Part shown: piece by piece, positions 1 to 7,307 of the stretch
How the letters are laid out: every line of letters begins with the position of its first letter
Numbering within the stretch: the stretch's first letter is position 1
From: Anaerocolumna jejuensis DSM 15929
GTDB taxonomy: Bacteria; Bacillota; Clostridia; Lachnospirales; Lachnospiraceae
DNA: 64,000 bases
Assembly: GCF_900142215.1 (NCBI RefSeq)
Contig: NZ_FRAC01000025.1
Coordinates: 1-64,000, forward strand
Direction: 5' to 3'
The notes under the pieces: generated by a model
Database searches by the model: none
The model's input: the letters and a program-made list of their open reading frames with translations, nothing else
What the model was told of the DNA's origin: nothing
Position numbers and translations under genes: made by a program

Positions 1-384
1 GCAGATTTGAAGAGGGTTTATGCAGCCCCTACAGAAGAAGCTGCTCTGTCTGCGTTGGAAGACTTCGGAAATAAATGGGATGGTAAATATCCTAAAATTT
101 CGAAGTCCTGGAATGACAACTGGATAACTCTGTCCACTTACTTTAAGTATCCGGAGCCGGTCCGTCGCCTGATCTACACAACCAATGCAATCGAAGGGTT
201 CAATCGCCAGCTGAGAAAAGTCACCAAAAGCAAGACGATATTCCCCTCCGATGACAGCCTGCTAAAGATGCTGTATCTGGCCACAATGGACATCACCAAA
301 AAGTGGACAGGCCACCGCCAGGACTGGGGAATTATTCATTCACAATTAGAGATATACTTTGAAGAACGCCTGTCTGGCTACTAA
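1..384 (+). CDS. IS256-family transposase, C-terminal fragment (runs in from the left edge)
   Basis: The frame is open from the first base and encodes the last 127 residues of a mutator/IS256-type DDE transposase. The run YTTNAIEGFNRQLRKVTK (about residues 58-75), containing the conserved Asn-Ala-Ile-Glu with the third catalytic acid, is diagnostic, and the tail LEIYFEERL is typical of the family C-terminus. The N-terminal two thirds (first Asp residues) lie outside the window, so I cannot tell whether the element is intact. A TTG at base 7 could be read as a start but is just an internal Leu. The right inverted repeat is probably within roughly 505-540 (a stretch containing TTTACACAAAACC), but the left end is not visible to confirm it. 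Confidence 0.9.
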   Translation, partial: ADLKRVYAAPTEEAALSALEDFGNKWDGKYPKISKSWNDNWITLSTYFKYPEPVRRLIYTTNAIEGFNRQLRKVTKSKTIFPSDDSLLKMLYLATMDITKKWTGHRQDWGIIHSQLEIYFEERLSGY

Positions 385-445
385 TAAAACTGGTTTAAAT
401 GAGCCGGTCTTATTGACATGCAAAGAAACAGCGCTATAATACAAA

Positions 446-481
446 CAAGGACAGAACCTTGAAATAACCGTTCTGTCCTTG
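446..481. repeat. 12-bp perfect hairpin downstream of the transposase
   Basis: CAAGGACAGAAC at 446-457 is repeated as its exact reverse complement at 470-481 around a 12-base loop. There is no T-run directly after it, so it is a weak terminator candidate. It may be part of the non-coding tail of the insertion sequence. Confidence 0.55.
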
Positions 482-639
482 CATAACTATCAACATATTT
501 TATATCAGTTTTTACAGTTTACACAAAACCTGAAACTCTCTCTGGGCTTTCGCTTTTTTATACACATCTGATTACCAAAGATAATTACCGAATTACTATG
601 CACTTTCACTTTTTCATCCGCAGCAGGTAAATGTCATCC

Positions 640-1110
640 TCATTCGTCTAATCCTGCCATGATCTTTACCTGCGATAACGGCAGCTTCGTTTTATCTGCT
701 ACCTCTTTTACAGCCATTCCTGTCTTCAAAAATCTGCGAGCCACATATTCCATTGACTCTCCAACCTCAATAACATGCTTATCCGGGTCATAGATACGCA
801 GTACTCTCTGCCCCCAGTCATGCTCCATACACTTATTCAGATATTCTATAACTATATTACTTTTCTCCAGCTTTTCCAGGAAACCATCCATATCATTCTC
901 TTCAAAATAAAGCTCTGCATCATTTCCCCCTGCCTCTACATTTCTTTCAATGCATTTTTCCCACAGCTTCTTTTCCTGTAATACAAGTCCTTCCGTTAAA
1001 ATAATATTTTCACCAAAGTCCCTGATTACCTCCAAGCCAAATAGATTCCTGTAAAAATACTTAGATTTTTCTATATCAGTAACGACAAATAGTATGTTCT
1101 TAAGCTTCAT
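640..1110 (-). CDS. VOC-superfamily (glyoxalase/bleomycin-resistance fold) protein
   Basis: The 156-residue product opens with MKLKNILFVVTDIEKSKYFY, the usual first beta-strand and helix of a vicinal-oxygen-chelate module, followed by GLEVIRDFGEN. The second half carries the paired strand DWGQRVLRIYDPDKHVIEVGE (about 99-119), whose terminal Glu is the usual metal ligand. After residue 125 there is a short helical tail (VKEVADKTKLPLSQVKIM) that looks like a small HTH-like appendage. VOC proteins range from glyoxalases and dioxygenases to drug-binding proteins and no substrate can be assigned. It stands alone, with no same-strand partner close by. The annotated ATG follows an AT-rich leader without a strong ribosome binding site. 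Confidence 0.8.
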   Translation of the reverse strand: MKLKNILFVVTDIEKSKYFYRNLFGLEVIRDFGENIILTEGLVLQEKKLWEKCIERNVEAGGNDAELYFEENDMDGFLEKLEKSNIVIEYLNKCMEHDWGQRVLRIYDPDKHVIEVGESMEYVARRFLKTGMAVKEVADKTKLPLSQVKIMAGLDE

Positions 1111-1342
1111 TGGATTCCTTTACTATAAATTTTTTTAAGTTAATCTCGATATAATGTAAAATTTTTCACTTACATTTGAGTTGTATTATTACATTTAATA
1201 AACCTATAGGCTTACAAATATAATTCCATTATATTACTTCAAATTACCATTTTCAATAAATTATCTATTTGTATAAATCATTTATTATCGATTTATAAAA
1301 CACCTATCTTTAAAACATTTATCACGTTAACTAATAAATTGA

Positions 1343-1516
1343 AGAATCAGGGAAACCGTGTTAACCACGGCACCCGAAAAGTGCCGTCTGAAAGCGTTGC
1401 CTACACCTCATGCCAGCATTACTGTTATGGCCGATACTTTGCAAGGAGCAGGATATGCGGAAGCTGATCGTACCTTGCTAAAGCTAAAGGAGCTGACCGG
1501 GAAGGACTCTGCATAG
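1343..1516 (+). pseudogene. Decayed gene remnant, C-terminal fragment of unknown family
   Basis: A 57-codon open stretch without a usable start encodes a coding-looking C-terminal tail (PTPHASITVMADTLQGAGY, then a helix rich in Leu and Lys, ending KELTGKDSA). Its base composition is much richer in GC than the AT-rich DNA on either side (1111-1340), which suggests a leftover of a transferred gene. I do not recognise the family. The 5' part also contains two overlapping small hairpins (CCGTG/CACGG at about 1356-1370 and CGGCAC/GTGCCG just after). The rest of 1111-1593 shows no other gene. Confidence 0.4.
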
Positions 1517-1549
1517 CTTTCCTTTGAACCTGCAAAAGATATTTAACAA

Positions 1550-1594
1550 AAAGCCGGAGCATAGATAGTTTTTAACTACCATGTTCCAGCTTTT
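1550..1594 (-). terminator. Rho-independent terminator of the HxlR-type gene
   Basis: On the minus strand the stop codon of the regulator is followed directly by a 15-16-bp stem (GCTGGAACATGG pairing with CTATGCTCCGGC, with G-U pairs) and then TTTTTG. On the plus strand the other side is also T-rich, so it may act in both directions. Confidence 0.7.
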
Positions 1595-1920
1595 CATTCT
1601 CCGACCACTTTTTTCTTATATTCTGTTCCCCATTCTGTCATAGCATCTAAAACAGGCCTTAGACTATAACCGGTTTCCGTTAAAGTATATTCAACCTTTG
1701 GTGGAACTTCCGCATATACTTTACGAGTTAAAAGTCCACTTTCTTCCATTGAACGTAAATTTGCCGTCAATACCTTCTGCGATACGCTGCCAATAGATTT
1801 TTTCAACTCTCCAAAGCGTTTCACTCCGTCTAATAAGTCACGTATAATCAATACTTTCCAGCGGTCACTAATTAGCATTAAGGTTGTTTCCACCGGGCAG
1901 GCTGGCAATTCTTTTTCCAT
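1594..1920 (-). CDS. HxlR-family winged-helix transcriptional regulator
   Basis: The 108-residue protein has the hallmark HxlR layout: an N-terminal Cys in PACPVETTLMLISDRWK, the recognition region FGELKKSIGSVSQKVLTANL and the wing YAEVPPKVEYTLTETG. HxlR proteins act as dimers, and many sense electrophiles, quinones or oxidants through the N-terminal Cys (here residue 8). It is divergently transcribed from the NAD(P)-binding oxidoreductase at 2066, and a perfect palindrome in the shared promoter region is its likely operator. The inference is that it represses itself and the oxidoreductase until an electrophilic stress signal is met. The ATG at 1920 is preceded by AGGAGGGGCC on the minus strand. 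Confidence 0.88.
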   Translation of the reverse strand: MEKELPACPVETTLMLISDRWKVLIIRDLLDGVKRFGELKKSIGSVSQKVLTANLRSMEESGLLTRKVYAEVPPKVEYTLTETGYSLRPVLDAMTEWGTEYKKKVVGE

Positions 1921-1942
1921 AGCGGCCCCTCCTTTATTCTAT

Positions 1943-1962
1943 TAGTTACCAAAAGGTAACTA
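1943..1962. promoter_or_regulatory. Palindromic operator for the HxlR-type regulator
   Basis: TAGTTACC-AAAA-GGTAACTA is a perfect inverted repeat with 8-bp arms and a 4-base centre. It lies in the 145-bp divergent intergenic region, 23 bases upstream of the regulator start. Position, symmetry and half-site length fit an HxlR dimer site. Confidence 0.7.
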
Positions 1963-2065
1963 CAGCACAATAATGTACCTACTTTACGTTTTCTCTTTAC
2001 GGATATATTATAATGTTACGATCAAATAAAAACAAGATGCAAATTTAGAAATGGAGGTAATCACT

Positions 2066-2695
2066 ATGAAAATCGCAGTGGTTTGTGCAAACGGAAAAGC
2101 AGGGAAACTTATTGTAAAAGAGGCAGCAGAAAGAGGGCTGGACGTTACGGCTATTGTCCGCGGAGAGAACCAGTCCGAAGCAAGGCAGGTTCTTCAAAAA
2201 GACCTTTTTGATCTGATTGCTTCTGATTTGGCGGATTTTGATGTTGTAATTGACGCTTTTGGTGCATGGGCACCTGAAGCACTTTCGCAGCACAGTACAA
2301 CCTTAAAGCATTTGTGCGACATTTTAAGTGGTAAGGAAACACGTCTTTTGGTTGTCGGCGGCGCCGGTAGCCTGTATATCAATGCTGATCATACCTCACA
2401 GGTCATGGATGGCGCAGACTTCCCGGACATTTTCAAGCCCCTTGCTACTAATATGGGAAAAGCTCTGGAAGAACTCCGTACCAGAAATGACGTAAAGTGG
2501 ACCTATATCAGTCCTGCCGGAGATTTTCAAGCTGACGGTGCAAGAACAGGAAAGTACATTTTAGGCGGTGAGGAATTGCTCTTAAATTCCAAAGGTGAAA
2601 GCGTGATCAGCTATGCCGATTATGCAATTGCAATGGTTGATGAAGCCATAAATGGCAATCACCTTCAGCAGAGAATCTCTGTTGTAGCCGAATAA
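2066..2695 (+). CDS. NAD(P)H-binding NmrA/SDR-like oxidoreductase
   Basis: A 209-residue protein beginning MKIAVVCANGKAGKLIVKEA, an atypical-SDR Rossmann motif (GKAG at the dinucleotide loop), followed by a second strand LDVTAIVRG and the conserved VVIDAFG, LLVVGGAGSLY and WTYISPAG elements. The family covers flavin reductase-like and NmrA-like proteins that bind NAD(P) and act as redox sensors or reductases. I start it at 2066, not the in-frame ATG at 2051, because that upstream ATG is inside the ribosome binding site ATGGAGG. The divergent HxlR gene suggests induction by reactive electrophiles. A strong terminator follows. Confidence 0.88.
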   Translation: MKIAVVCANGKAGKLIVKEAAERGLDVTAIVRGENQSEARQVLQKDLFDLIASDLADFDVVIDAFGAWAPEALSQHSTTLKHLCDILSGKETRLLVVGGAGSLYINADHTSQVMDGADFPDIFKPLATNMGKALEELRTRNDVKWTYISPAGDFQADGARTGKYILGGEELLLNSKGESVISYADYAIAMVDEAINGNHLQQRISVVAE

Positions 2696-2713
2696 AACAG
2701 ACACAGCTTACTA

Positions 2714-2745
2714 GCCCTCTGCCAAATACCCGCAGAGGGCTTACT
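2714..2745 (+). terminator. Terminator after the NmrA-like oxidoreductase
   Basis: GCCCTCTGC (2714-2722) pairs perfectly with GCAGAGGGC (2732-2740) and is followed by TTACTT. Confidence 0.75.
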
Positions 2746-2787
2746 TGTGCAGGAACTATGAAAGCAAGCTTCTATCATTCCTCCAAA

Positions 2788-2814
2788 AAGCAATAGCAAT
2801 ATTGCTTATTGCTT
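2788..2814. promoter_or_regulatory. Near-palindrome upstream of the macrodomain gene
   Basis: AAGCAATA...TTATTGCTT forms an almost perfect palindrome of 27 bases, 54 bases before the macrodomain start and upstream of an AT-rich promoter-like stretch. It may be an operator. No regulator gene is adjacent to the pair. Confidence 0.35.
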
Positions 2815-2867
2815 ACATTTCAGAAAATATATAGAATATACCTATAAGCAATTCAAAGGAGGTAATT

Positions 2868-3680
2868 ATGACCCAACAAGAGCGATTAGCTTTCTTAATA
2901 AAACATCTTATTGCAGAGAATACGGAATATCCTCAATTAGAAATACCAGACTCCATACCCAGGCAAAAACAAATGCTACGTTCTCTGATGAATATCCGTC
3001 TGCCAAAACCAATTTCCAAAGAGTTTTTGAAAGTACAGGACGCTTATCTGAAAGAGGAGTTGAAAGACAAAGGTATTGTCCCTTTGTCAGAATTGACCGC
3101 AATCAGCAGCGGGCTATATTTATGGCAAGGCGACATTACTACTTTGCAGATAGACGCAATCGTAAATGCCGCCAACAGTGCTATGTTAGGGTGTTTTGTT
3201 CCCTGTCATGGCTGTATTGACAATGCAATCCATTCCGCAGCAGGAATACAGCTTCGTTCAGAGTGTTACGAGCTTATGGAGAAACAAGGGGAAGAAGAAA
3301 AAACAGGCACCGCTAAGATTACAAAGGCATATAATCTCCCTTGCCGTTATGTACTGCACACAGTCGGTCCGATTATACAGGAGGCTTTAAGAAAAGAAGA
3401 AGACTGCATTCAATTGGCCTCCTGCTACCGTTCCTGCTTAGAGCTTGCAGCGGCATATCATCTAAAAAGTATTGCTTTTTGCTGTATATCTACCGGAGAA
3501 TTTCATTTTCCAAATGAAACAGCTGCAGAAATAGCCATCAATACAGTTGAAAAATACCGAAAAGAGAGCCAATCAAAAATGGAGGTGGTATTTAATGTTT
3601 TCAAAGATACCGACAGAGAAATCTACCAAAGACTTCTCAAAACAAATAGAACAGTTAGCAGCGTATATTTCGAAAATTGA
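2868..3680 (+). CDS. Zinc-type macrodomain protein, ADP-ribosyl hydrolase partner of SirTM
   Basis: The 270-residue protein has an N-terminal helical region (1-75) and a macrodomain (about 80-265). The ADP-ribose-binding signature NAANSAMLG (100-108) is followed by a Cys/His cluster (Cys109, Cys113, His114, Cys116) and DNAIHSAAG, as in the zinc-containing macrodomains linked to class M sirtuins. In that family the macrodomain removes ADP-ribose placed by SirTM on a lipoylated GcvH-like protein. The ribosome binding site AAAGGAGG precedes the ATG. The 3' end overlaps the sirtuin start by 86 bases, so the two are translationally coupled. Confidence 0.9.
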   Translation: MTQQERLAFLIKHLIAENTEYPQLEIPDSIPRQKQMLRSLMNIRLPKPISKEFLKVQDAYLKEELKDKGIVPLSELTAISSGLYLWQGDITTLQIDAIVNAANSAMLGCFVPCHGCIDNAIHSAAGIQLRSECYELMEKQGEEEKTGTAKITKAYNLPCRYVLHTVGPIIQEALRKEEDCIQLASCYRSCLELAAAYHLKSIAFCCISTGEFHFPNETAAEIAINTVEKYRKESQSKMEVVFNVFKDTDREIYQRLLKTNRTVSSVYFEN

Positions 3681-4482
3681 CACTGTTATTATCGGTGCCG
3701 GGGCAGGGATGTCTGCATCTGCCGGCTTTCTCTATTCCGGCAAAAGATTTGAGGAGCATTTTTCAGACTTTATTATGAAATACCATTTCCGGGATATGTA
3801 TTCTGCCGGATTTTACCCCTATGAGACTCCTGAAGAATATTGGGCTTATTGGAGCCGTTATATTTACATCAACCGCTATGACCAACCAATCGGAAAATCC
3901 TATGCTGATTTGCTGGATATTGTAAAGGAAAAAGATTACTTTGTTTTAACAACAAATGTAGACCACTGTTTTCAAATTGCTGGTTTTAATAAGCAACGCC
4001 TATTCTATACGCAAGGAGATTATGGTTTGTGGCAATGCTCAAAACCCTGTCATAAAAAAACATACGATAATGAACAGATTGTCCGACGAATGGCAGCAGA
4101 ACAAAAAAATATGCGTATTCCGTCAGAGCTTATACCACATTGTCCTGTTTGCGGTGCTCCAATGAGTATGAATTTAAGAGCCGATGAAACTTTTGTGGAA
4201 GATAGTGAGTGGAATAATGCCGCAAGCAGGTATCAAGACTTTTTATACAGAAATAAAGGCATGCCTGTACTTCTCCTTGAATTAGGGGTTGGTGCAAATA
4301 CCCCCGGAATTATTAAATATCCTTTCTGGGAAATGACATATCAAAATAAAAATGCTATTTACTCCTGTATTAACATAACGGAAGCATTCGTACCCAGTGA
4401 AATACAAAAGAAGTCCATTTGTATAGAGGCAGATATAGGAAATGTCTTAGAGCAACTGCGAGGTGGTAATATGGGGAAATGA
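3595..4482 (+). CDS. Class M sirtuin (SirTM), protein ADP-ribosyltransferase
   Basis: A 295-residue sirtuin. IIGAGAGMSASAG (32-44) is the NAD-binding loop, TTNVD (119-123) the second NAD motif, and two Cys pairs (CSKPC and CPVCG) form the zinc site. In place of the catalytic HG of deacetylating sirtuins the sequence reads TQGDYGLWQC, so Gln sits where His is expected, which is characteristic of SirTM enzymes that ADP-ribosylate rather than deacylate. The start at 3595 is chosen because TGGAGGTGG precedes it at the right distance. The reading frame is open further upstream to 3547. In known SirTM operons a GcvH-like carrier and a lipoate ligase are adjacent; neither is present here. Confidence 0.9.
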   Translation: MFSKIPTEKSTKDFSKQIEQLAAYISKIDTVIIGAGAGMSASAGFLYSGKRFEEHFSDFIMKYHFRDMYSAGFYPYETPEEYWAYWSRYIYINRYDQPIGKSYADLLDIVKEKDYFVLTTNVDHCFQIAGFNKQRLFYTQGDYGLWQCSKPCHKKTYDNEQIVRRMAAEQKNMRIPSELIPHCPVCGAPMSMNLRADETFVEDSEWNNAASRYQDFLYRNKGMPVLLLELGVGANTPGIIKYPFWEMTYQNKNAIYSCINITEAFVPSEIQKKSICIEADIGNVLEQLRGGNMGK

Positions 4483-5039
4483 GAATATTATATTTTAAGG
4501 CAGTGGGGAACAGACAATTGAAAATATTATATCTACCCTAGCGAATGCGGGGTGGGGACGAAAGCCTGGCCTCGAAATATTCTATCTTTCCTAGCTGGCA
4601 ACACCAAATCTGAAGCCATACCTCCTATTTTCTACCCTATTATCCTTACTGGAAAAGGAGATAAGAGCGCACCAACATCGGGTACTTTGAGGCAGAGCTG
4701 ATGTTTACCTTACTCTTTCATTTATAGAAGTAAGTATATGCGATTGTAAAACAGTATCAAATAACACGAAAGAGCCCACAAATTCGCTGTTTCAAGCGTC
4801 TTTGCGGGTTCAAATTTTTTATTCAAAATACGAGCATACTGTACAAACTATTTGAAACTATTACTAAAAATTGAGCGAAAGAAAAAAATCATACAATGTT
4901 ACGCAGCACATCCCCCTATCCGAAACGAAATCAGGGGATTTATACTTTTTCCACTCTGCCTATGATACAGGAATCTGCATCACATACATCAGGATAAATC
5001 AATAGAACAGTCTTACTTTTACCAACATCTCTAAAGTCA
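4483..5039. other. 557-bp intergenic region without a convincing gene
   Basis: 4483-4740 has pronounced internal structure: two related segments at about 4518-4542 and 4575-4601 (both AATATT.TATCT..CCTAGC) and a short GC-rich run in between (GGGGTGGGGACGAAAGCC). The second half of that run resembles part of a structured RNA, but I could not match it to a known riboswitch. No coding frame with a start and ribosome binding site was seen. 4772-4820 is a terminator. The remainder (4821-5039) is featureless. Confidence 0.4.
4772..4820 (+). terminator. Rho-independent terminator
   Basis: GAGCCCACAAA pairs with TTTGCGGGTTC (one G-U/A mismatch) around a short loop that itself has an ACGCT/AGCGT-like extension, followed by AAATTTTTT. 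It is probably the end of the macrodomain-sirtuin transcript or of an RNA from the unexplained region just upstream. Confidence 0.65.
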
Positions 5040-6182
5040 TTAGTCTGTATTCTGAATAAAATTAGTATCTGTTAAATCATTTGAAGATTCTTCATTTTCT
5101 GCATTATTAATACTATTCACAAAATCTGTAGGTTTTGAAATCTCAATGCTCATTGCAGTATTCATGCCACCGACCTGTACAGTTATTAACAATACTCTTG
5201 AACCATCAGGCTTCACTATGATTTCAGATTCAGTTTTAGAATTGTCCGGTGCATATTCTTTAAAATTTTCTCTTGCATCTCCAATTTCTGCTTCTTCGTA
5301 ATTTATAGATTTCTCGCTTAAATACGTTTTCCAAAACTCCTTATTTTCCCATTTAGAACTGTCTTTTTGGCTATCCCAATGCTGTCTAATGCTGTCATAA
5401 TCCTCTTCATCAAATATTAAACGCCAGCCAACCACTCCATTGGCATTATAAAAGGTTAGCGAATTGGGCCCTAGCATCATAATTCCGTTTTCTGTACGTT
5501 TTGCAACCCCGGTGATTTCAAAAGCGGCATACATAATTGCTTCGTCTATAGAACTTGCTAGATTGGGATACTTCTCCATAAATTCATCTGCTAATGAAAT
5601 CAGTTTCTCCCTCCCTGCATCATTAAGCAGTAAAAGTCCTCCCCGGCTTTCATACCCATTTGCTGTAATGTAATTTATTCCCGTCTTTCGATCCGTATGT
5701 ACTTGAAACCCGCTTAGCTCTGTCTGCTTTAATGAATCCGTGTTTAATGCTTTCTTTAATGCTCCTTCTAATTCATCGCTCACTTGTACCAAGCAATAAA
5801 AGCCACCCCCCAAATCATTTATCAGCAATTTTGTCCCTGTGGCTGCATCTGTTTGAATAACCAAGTCATCTGCGGAGTGCATACCGACAGCAGTACCTGC
5901 TTTTTTATCACGTACTGTAATATAGCCCGTATTTTCATCCTGCGTAATCTTATAATTTTCTGTTTCTATGTCTTTAATTGACATATTTCTTCTATCATTA
6001 TTATAATTTAAATACATTGGCTTTATTTTGGCTTTTTTGAATGTATCAGTGATACCACTATTTGATATGTCTGAGCTTAATCTCTTATTTAAGGCCTCTG
6101 CAAATACATTATTCGTTCCAGTCCTTTGATTCTTTTCAATGATATTATTATAATAATTTCTTGAATCTATTCTCACTTCCAT
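5040..6182 (-). CDS. Conserved-looking hypothetical protein, about 380 residues
   Basis: I do not recognise a named domain. The product is soluble, acidic at its C-terminus and lacks a signal peptide or membrane segment. It starts MEVRIDSRNYYNNIIEKNQ, a Tyr/Asn-rich N-terminus that resembles flagellar-accessory or secreted hypothetical proteins found in Lachnospiraceae (impression, not a match). The centre holds ITGVAKRTENGIMMLGPNSL. The start is uncertain. The frame extends to a TTG at 6248, and a strong AAGGAGGTG lies at about 6280-6288, 40 bases upstream of that TTG and out of reach of any in-frame ATG. ATG 6182 has only AAAGGGG immediately before it. A lost or frameshifted 5' end is possible. 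Confidence 0.6.
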   Translation of the reverse strand: MEVRIDSRNYYNNIIEKNQRTGTNNVFAEALNKRLSSDISNSGITDTFKKAKIKPMYLNYNNDRRNMSIKDIETENYKITQDENTGYITVRDKKAGTAVGMHSADDLVIQTDAATGTKLLINDLGGGFYCLVQVSDELEGALKKALNTDSLKQTELSGFQVHTDRKTGINYITANGYESRGGLLLLNDAGREKLISLADEFMEKYPNLASSIDEAIMYAAFEITGVAKRTENGIMMLGPNSLTFYNANGVVGWRLIFDEEDYDSIRQHWDSQKDSSKWENKEFWKTYLSEKSINYEEAEIGDARENFKEYAPDNSKTESEIIVKPDGSRVLLITVQVGGMNTAMSIEISKPTDFVNSINNAENEESSNDLTDTNFIQNTD

Positions 6183-6330
6183 AACCCCTTTCTGCAATCC
6201 TTCTGTCATTTGGGATTGCACCACTTTCCTAAAAGGTCCAAGTGGCAAACTTTCTTAATAGTGAATGTAATAGCTTGTTTTATTTTCACCTCCTTGCTCA
6301 AAAAATCTATTGGCTCTTTCATTTATAAAA

Positions 6331-6377
6331 ATAGCGTTATAATTTCTATCATTCAATTTCAGAAATTATAACGCTAT
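6331..6377. repeat. Perfect 17-bp inverted repeat
   Basis: ATAGCGTTATAATTTCT (6331-6347) and its exact complement (6361-6377) flank a 13-base loop. On the minus strand it is followed by TTTTTAT, so it could terminate a transcript from the right before the gene ending at 5040 starts. It is AT-rich for a terminator and could equally be an operator for that gene. Confidence 0.6.
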
Positions 6378-6564
6378 CCTTAGCTATATTTTTATTTTTT
6401 AAGTAAATCCGTTTACTCATGTGTTATGCCTTATAACTATAATTTTCGTCATATAAACTTGAAAAGTTTAGCCTTTCTGGATTATTTTAACTGTTTGTAT
6501 TTTAAGGTCATTATTTCTTTGTTTGATTTCCCAGACTTATTCGTTGAACCCCTTTCATTTAAAA

Positions 6565-6720
6565 TCACCTGTATGACAAATTTACAATTCCTGCTCTTCT
6601 CCTTTTCCCGCCTCGGTTGATTAAGACATCCAAATTCTTCTCTTTATCTTCCTGTTCATATTTTAAACTTTTCTTTAATACTTTTCGGCTTACGATGTAT
6701 GGTGGTATAAATATCCTGAA
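6565..6720 (-). pseudogene. Decayed ORF, 51 residues, no start codon
   Basis: The frame between a TAA and a TGA encodes a basic, coding-looking stretch (RIFIPPYIVSRKVLKKSLKY, then EQEDKEKN, ending in an Arg-rich tail) but has no start codon. It probably represents the C-terminus of a truncated gene. The family is not recognised. Confidence 0.3.
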
Positions 6721-6810
6721 TTAGACACAATACCAAATTAGGAAATAGTTCCATCACAGGTACTTTGTGATATGCTCATAGAGAAATATTAGAGAGGAAA
6801 ATAAATGCCA

Positions 6811-6859
6811 AAAACCTTACTAACGTTCAGATGTCATTGCTGAAAATCGGTAAGGTTTT
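6811..6859. repeat. Nested two-stage hairpin
   Basis: AAAACCTTAC (6811-6820) pairs with GTAAGGTTTT (6850-6859). Inside, after symmetric 5-base bulges, TTCAG (6826-6830) pairs with CTGAA (6840-6844). A ten-residue mini-ORF (ATG at 6805 behind GAGAGGAAAATAA) starts just before the left arm. This may be a small structured RNA or the relic of a mobile element end. Confidence 0.45.
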
Positions 6860-6943
6860 ACTATGTCTTATTGAAAACTCGCTCAGAAACTACACTCTAG
6901 CCAACGGAAATAATTCGTGTAGTTATTTAATATATGTTTTTTG

Positions 6944-7306
6944 CTAAATCTCGTTATATTTAAGATTTTTCCCCTTTACCTTTTCTACTGGATACTTTTT
7001 TGAATTTTTCTCTATCTTATCATCAATCGCTTTTGCCAAATCAATATGATTCATCTGAGCAAAACGTAAAATGAAAAATAATGTATCTGCGATTTCTTCT
7101 TCGACATGTTCACGTTTCTGATTATCCAAAAAAATCTGCATCATTTGCTCTTCAGACTTAAAGCGGAAAATATCCAATAACTCATTCGCTTCGGTAGAAA
7201 TACCAATAGCCAAATCCTTAGGATTATGGAATTGGTCCCAGTCTCTTTCTTCACAAAAACACTGTACTCTATGCTTCAATTCATCAACTGTTCTCTTTTC
7301 GTCCAT
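6944..7306 (-). CDS. MazG-like nucleotide pyrophosphohydrolase
   Basis: A 120-residue all-alpha NTP pyrophosphatase. The metal-binding pattern is visible as ISTEANELLDIF (about 35-46, the EExxE-like half) and HVEEEIADTLFFILRFA (66-82, the ExxxD half). Such enzymes hydrolyse nucleoside triphosphates to monophosphates and pyrophosphate, for house-cleaning or, in several defence loci, nucleotide depletion. I start it at 7306 because the frame open to 7366 lies inside the upstream gene. That gene's stop codon is at 7308-7310, so the two are adjacent and co-transcribed. The pairing with a nuclease/ATPase suggests the MazG protein works with it. Confidence 0.85.
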   Translation of the reverse strand: MDEKRTVDELKHRVQCFCEERDWDQFHNPKDLAIGISTEANELLDIFRFKSEEQMMQIFLDNQKREHVEEEIADTLFFILRFAQMNHIDLAKAIDDKIEKNSKKYPVEKVKGKNLKYNEI

Positions 7307-7307
7307 T

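Larger units (their letters stand above)
6183..6943. other. AT-rich intergenic region with hairpins and one gene remnant
   Basis: This 760-bp stretch holds the displaced ribosome binding site at about 6285, the 17-bp inverted repeat at 6331-6377, the decayed ORF at 6565-6720 and the nested hairpin at 6811-6859, which are listed separately. Otherwise I see nothing coding in it. Confidence 0.5.

Noticed and set aside
4560..4600. c-di-GMP-I riboswitch suggested by GGGACGAAAGCC
   Set aside because: The upstream conserved half (CACGCACAGGGCAAACC type) is absent and spacing does not fit.
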